A DNA stretch of 54,186 bases, taken from assembly GCA_964580995.1 (NCBI GenBank), contig CAZOMV010000030.1, positions 1 through 54,186 of the forward strand. Direction: 5' to 3'. The translations under genes were made by a program, and so were the position numbers. Below the pieces are notes generated by a model, which ran no database searches, was not told where the DNA came from, and worked only from the letters and a program-made list of their open reading frames with translations. The stretch comes from JAKJEP01 sp964580995. Lineage in GTDB: Bacteria > Planctomycetota > Phycisphaerae > Sedimentisphaerales > SM23-30. Shown here piece by piece: positions 51,353 to 54,186 of this stretch (positions within the stretch are counted from its first letter, which is position 1; each line of letters starts with the position of its first letter).

Positions 51353-52090
51353 ATGGTAATGATAATGGTACAACAAAAACATAATCATGAATGGTTGGAA
51401 TTATGGGAAGAGCGAGGCCGTGCTGTTTGTGGCGTTCTGGGTGATATGGTTCCCCCTGGAGGGGTAATACCATTCAGTTGGGATAACTATATTTTGCCAG
51501 GTGCTTGCGCCTTAGCATTCGGACCTCGTGGTAGTCGTACTAATTGGTTGTACATGACACTCGGCTTGACACAACCTGTTGAGAAAAGCAATCAAGCTGG
51601 TGGTTGGGAGTTTTGTGTTCGAACGAAGGATTCAGTAACATGGGTATATCAATTGCTCTATGATTTATTAACCTTTTATTTGTCAGAAGGAGGAAAGGTA
51701 GCAAGGGGACTGTGTTTACCTTTGGCATTTTTCTTGAATTCTTCTGGGGATATTTGTGTGGGGCTTACAGATGACACCACGGGACTAAATGTAGTTGGAG
51801 AGGTGCGGGGACTTTATTTGTGGGATGATTATGAACGGCTTGAATTCATCGTTTCTTCAGGTAAGTTTGGATTGCTTACAGCAATCGGAGTTACTGCTGA
51901 GGAAGATCGTTTGGCTCAAGATACTACACCACCACACCTGTTGCTTTTGCTTGCTGAAATGGGCATAGATCAGGTGTTGGACCCATTTAGAGAATCAGTT
52001 GTACAAAGGCCTGATTTTAATGCTAAATGGAATATAATTCGGGAGCTATCTCACGACGAGGTAGTGAGACAATTGTGGTCCTATCGATAG
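51353..52090 (+). CDS. SUFU-family immunity protein
   Basis: A 245-residue soluble protein with the suppressor-of-fused (SUFU) domain: G-S-R-T-N-W-L-Y-M-T-L-G-L-T-Q-P near residue 60, W-E-F-C-V-R-T-K-D-S, L-L-Y-D-L-L-T-F-Y-L near residue 105, and G-L-L-T-A-I-G-V-T-A-E-E in the C-terminal half. SUFU proteins commonly neutralise toxins of polymorphic toxin systems. It begins 6 bp after the nuclease stop and ends immediately before another RHS fragment. It is AT-rich compared with the RHS core, a sign of separate origin. A second Met (residue 4) is an equally possible start. Confidence 0.78.
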   Translation: MVMIMVQQKHNHEWLELWEERGRAVCGVLGDMVPPGGVIPFSWDNYILPGACALAFGPRGSRTNWLYMTLGLTQPVEKSNQAGGWEFCVRTKDSVTWVYQLLYDLLTFYLSEGGKVARGLCLPLAFFLNSSGDICVGLTDDTTGLNVVGEVRGLYLWDDYERLEFIVSSGKFGLLTAIGVTAEEDRLAQDTTPPHLLLLLAEMGIDQVLDPFRESVVQRPDFNAKWNIIRELSHDEVVRQLWSYR

Positions 52091-52091
52091 A

Positions 52092-52550
52092 TTGTCCTAC
52101 CTCTACGATGCCTTCGGTCGTCGGGTGGCCATGGAATACACTGGCCAGACCGAGGGCTGGGATGATGTCCGGCTCGTCTATGACGGGGTGGCCGTTATTG
52201 AGGAACGTGATCTCGAGAACAGCGGCTCCCTGCTCTGCCGTTATTATTACGAGGACGGGATCAACAAACCCGCCCTGATTGAAACGGGCGCCGGAACCTG
52301 TATTCCACTGACCGACGACCGCGGTTCGGTCATGGGCGTTACCGATACCTCCGGGACCCTGCTCGAGAAGCTCTACTACAACACCTCCGGCCTCTGCCGC
52401 AGCTACGACGCCACCGTTACCCCCAATCTGCCCAACCTCCGCTACGGCACATCCTATAACATCGGCCGCTCCCTCCGCCAGCCGTTCGGCTATTGGTTCC
52501 TCTTTTGTTTTGCCTATGACGCTTTCAGAGGCACAAGCGTTACAGTATGA
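52092..52550 (+). pseudogene. Orphan RHS core fragment (truncated)
   Basis: RHS repeats in one frame, opening with a possible TTG at 52092 (S-Y-L-Y-D-A-F-G-R-R-V-A) and running through G-W-D-D-V-R-L-V-Y-D-G, Y-Y-Y-E-D-G-I-N-K-P, P-L-T-D-D-R-G-S-V-M-G-V-T and S-L-R-Q-P-F-G-Y, where RHS similarity stops at about 52493. The frame then reads unrelated residues to 52550. Bases ~52309-52490 are nearly identical to 50087-50268. It has lost the ~90 bp encoding the RHS core end, so it cannot make a normal toxin fusion. It begins one base after the SUFU stop. Confidence 0.72.
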
Positions 52551-52680
52551 AAGATTTAATGAGCAGACAACAGGTAGCGGGAATGGATTCAGCACGATAA
52601 CATATGAGTCCTATGGACTTAGTTTACCGGAAGAATTTGTACCGGTAGATGAGATAGATGCGCGACGGCAATCTCCTTGA
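52516..52680 (+). pseudogene. Orphan 54-residue C-terminal tail (toxin-like remnant)
   Basis: A different frame from the RHS fragment before it. From ATG 52516 it reads M-T-L-S-E-A-Q-A-L-Q-Y-E-R-F-N-E-Q-T-T-G, then S-Y-G-L-S-L-P-E-E-F-V-P-V-D-E-I to a TGA at 52678-52680. It looks like the end of a longer protein, here truncated at the RHS junction. The terminator at 52673-52704 follows directly. I do not recognise the family. Confidence 0.4.
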
Positions 52681-52704
52681 TATAGAAAGGAGCAGTGTTT
52701 TTTT
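52673..52704 (+). terminator. Candidate intrinsic terminator
   Basis: CTCCTT (52673-52678) pairs with AAGGAG (52687-52692), then a T7 run (52698-52704) after five bases. It ends the truncated RHS/tail unit. Confidence 0.55.
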
Positions 52705-52790
52705 GAGTTGCGGCGATCTGCTATATGGATTAAAATAATATATGGTGTGTATATGATAAGGATTACGGTTCTGATGGAAGGTCCATAAGG

Positions 52791-53738
52791 ATGGCTGATA
52801 AATTTCAGGAGTTGGAACAAATCCGCCAGGCAATAGAAGCGGCTGGGGGAACGGTGGATGTTATTTATGATTACCAGAAACCGGATATGTGGGTGGAACC
52901 GGATGGCAGAAAATACAAGGAAATTGTTGCCGTTAATCTTAAAAAACTACAAGTGGATATCGAACTGTTTAAAATCCTGTCGCAATTACAATATATAAAA
53001 GCAATCCATATGGATAAGGCTCATTTTGATGATGAAGGATTTAAATATTTAAGACATTGTTCAAAATTACAATCTCTATTTTTAGAGTGTAATTCTGTAA
53101 CCGATAAAGGCATGAAGTATATCAGTGATATCTCATCCTTGGATTCCCTTCTGCTTGATTCGAATCCATTTACCGATGAGGGATTAGCCTGCTTGGCTAA
53201 GCTTAAAAAACTGAAATGGTTGGATTTGTGTAATACTAATATCTCCTCCAAAGGGATCTCGTCTTTAAAATTCCTCACAAAACTAAAAACACTTTATGCA
53301 GATAATACAAGCATCTGCGACGAAGGGATACTGGAACTAGTAAAGGGTGGGGTGGATTTGGAAGGATTAAGTCTGGATAGCACAAAAGTTACAAATGAAG
53401 GGGTGCGTGCGTTACTTGCTATGGAGTCTCTGAACAAATTACAACTAAAAAATTTAAAGGTGGATGATTCCGCGGTGAAGGATTTTTGGCGGTTTCCCAT
53501 TTTATTTTTTCTTGTCCTTGACAACACCATGATTACCGATAAGGGAGTAATGTGGTTATCAGAAGCGCAGGACTTGAGAGAATTATATCTGGATGGGACT
53601 CAGATAACCGATGCCAGTATTGACATATTCTGCCAGTTTCCCTCTTTGCAAACCCTGAGAGTGCGAAGGACAAAAATCAGCCCTACAGGTTTGCTTCGTC
53701 TCGAAGAAAGCCTGCCAAAAGTTTCGGTAGCAGGCTGA
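52791..53738 (+). CDS. Leucine-rich-repeat protein, candidate immunity protein
   Basis: A 315-residue soluble protein. After an N-terminal stretch of ~45 residues it has about ten leucine-rich repeats of the type L-x-x-L-x-L-x-x-T-x-I-x-D-x-G (for example L-D-L-C-N-T-N-I-S-S-K-G and L-Y-L-D-G-T-Q-I-T-D-A-S). This 'D-x-G' LRR form is frequent in planctomycete proteins. No signal peptide or membrane segment is present. It lies after a truncated RHS-tail unit and before another RHS fragment, the slot normally held by an immunity protein, so it may be one (inference). The codon mix is AT-rich like the SUFU gene. Confidence 0.75.
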   Translation: MADKFQELEQIRQAIEAAGGTVDVIYDYQKPDMWVEPDGRKYKEIVAVNLKKLQVDIELFKILSQLQYIKAIHMDKAHFDDEGFKYLRHCSKLQSLFLECNSVTDKGMKYISDISSLDSLLLDSNPFTDEGLACLAKLKKLKWLDLCNTNISSKGISSLKFLTKLKTLYADNTSICDEGILELVKGGVDLEGLSLDSTKVTNEGVRALLAMESLNKLQLKNLKVDDSAVKDFWRFPILFFLVLDNTMITDKGVMWLSEAQDLRELYLDGTQITDASIDIFCQFPSLQTLRVRRTKISPTGLLRLEESLPKVSVAG

Positions 53739-53766
53739 TTCTATATATCCAGTTTTCATATGATAG

Positions 53767-54186
53767 CCTGGCAGAGTTGGTAACCGGTTTGCCGAAGAAA
53801 ATCCCCTCTGTTTCATCGAATTCATCGCCCAGAGTTCTCTAGGCGGTTCGGGGGGCGAGGGGATTGAGATTGACACCGACGACCGCGGCAATGTCACCGG
53901 GGATGGCCGCTTCACCTACGCCTGGGATGCCTTCAACCGGATTACCTCTGCAACGGACCTGACTGGCGGTTCCGGTACCCCCGCTTCCGCCCTCCCAGCC
54001 TATAATGTCCTCCTGACCGACGACCGGGGCACGGTCATGGGTGTTGCCCAAACCTCCGGCTATCTCCTGGAAAAGCTCTACTACAACACCTCCGGTCGCT
54101 GCCCCCAGCCAAAACATAGCATAGAGCCGCTGGGGGCGTGTGGATGTATCGCAGGAAAGCCCCCAGCCGAATCCTCTTCACGGGGG
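53767..54186 (+). pseudogene. RHS core fragment, runs off the window
   Basis: One frame is open from 53767 to the window end with no ATG near its start. RHS features: D-D-R-G-N-V-T-G-D-G-R-F-T-Y-A-W-D-A-F-N-R, then P-A-Y-N-V-L-L-T-D-D-R-G-T-V-M-G-V and L-L-E-K-L-Y-Y-N-T-S-G. After T-S-G-R-C it leaves RHS homology. The segment between the first and second RHS blocks is shorter than in the other copies, so material has been deleted or swapped. Probably a third cassette. Confidence 0.6.

Noticed and set aside
1..54186. tRNA, rRNA, CRISPR arrays and intact insertion sequences.
   Set aside because: I looked for cloverleaf-like and repeat-spacer patterns and transposase motifs on both strands and saw none that I could support by eye.

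Overview
The window looks like a chromosomal segment of a planctomycete, most likely of the anaerobic Phycisphaerae/Sedimentisphaerales type. The clues are several secreted proteins with dockerin-like tails (D-N-D/N-x-D followed by a hydrophobic AxLAxxWL helix), a ferredoxin-linked 2-oxoacid oxidoreductase, RHS cassettes, Gfo/Idh/MocA enzymes with Tat-type leaders and a small Cys-rich protein of planctomycete type. This placement is inferred from protein features alone; there is no rRNA in the window.

Layout. 0.1-8.5 kb: housekeeping and signalling genes (YhaM-like exoribonuclease, an unknown protein plus a GGDEF diguanylate cyclase, a DUF6125-like protein, a Tat-exported sugar isomerase-like protein, RecQ, an UlaG-like hydrolase). 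8.6-11.3 kb: a four-gene 2-oxoacid:ferredoxin oxidoreductase operon whose alpha subunit carries an in-frame amber codon. 11.3-18.1 kb: a complete phosphate-uptake regulon on the minus strand (porin, then pstS-pstC-pstA-pstB-unknown-phoU). The porin and pstS each lie behind an array of half-sites spaced exactly 11 bp apart, i.e. Pho boxes. 20.3-22.2 kb: a low-affinity Pit transporter with its DUF47 partner and a tiny remnant resembling a Na/Pi symporter. 22.4-26.7 kb: a Ca2+-type P-ATPase, a DedA protein and a DUF502 protein.

26.7-32.5 kb holds an 875-bp gene-poor stretch with two copies of a miniature transposable element, two secreted dockerin-type proteins and bioF. 32.7-47.1 kb is a two-armed carbohydrate-utilisation locus read from one divergent promoter region with two palindromes. 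The minus arm encodes two paralogous exported alpha/alpha-barrel proteins alternating with two Gfo/Idh/MocA oxidoreductases. The plus arm encodes an FGGY kinase, a FucI/AraA-like isomerase, a DeoR regulator, a class I aldolase, a URO-D-like protein, an amidohydrolase and a Na+/solute symporter. The isomerase-kinase-aldolase logic fits catabolism of a deoxy- or modified sugar, but the substrate cannot be read from sequence.

47.1-49.8 kb has a secreted beta-helix/CARDB/dockerin protein bracketed by mobile-element-like repeats. 49.9-54.2 kb is a mosaic of RHS tip cassettes. One has an HNH-like nuclease C-terminus followed 6 bp later by a SUFU-family immunity gene. A second has an orphan toxin-like tail followed by a leucine-rich-repeat protein. 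A third RHS fragment runs off the window. The most unusual items are the 89-bp element with 6-7 bp target duplications, the amber codon at the conserved Trp of the oxidoreductase alpha subunit, the Pho-box arrays, the RHS cassette array and the sugar locus with its URO-D/amidohydrolase pair.
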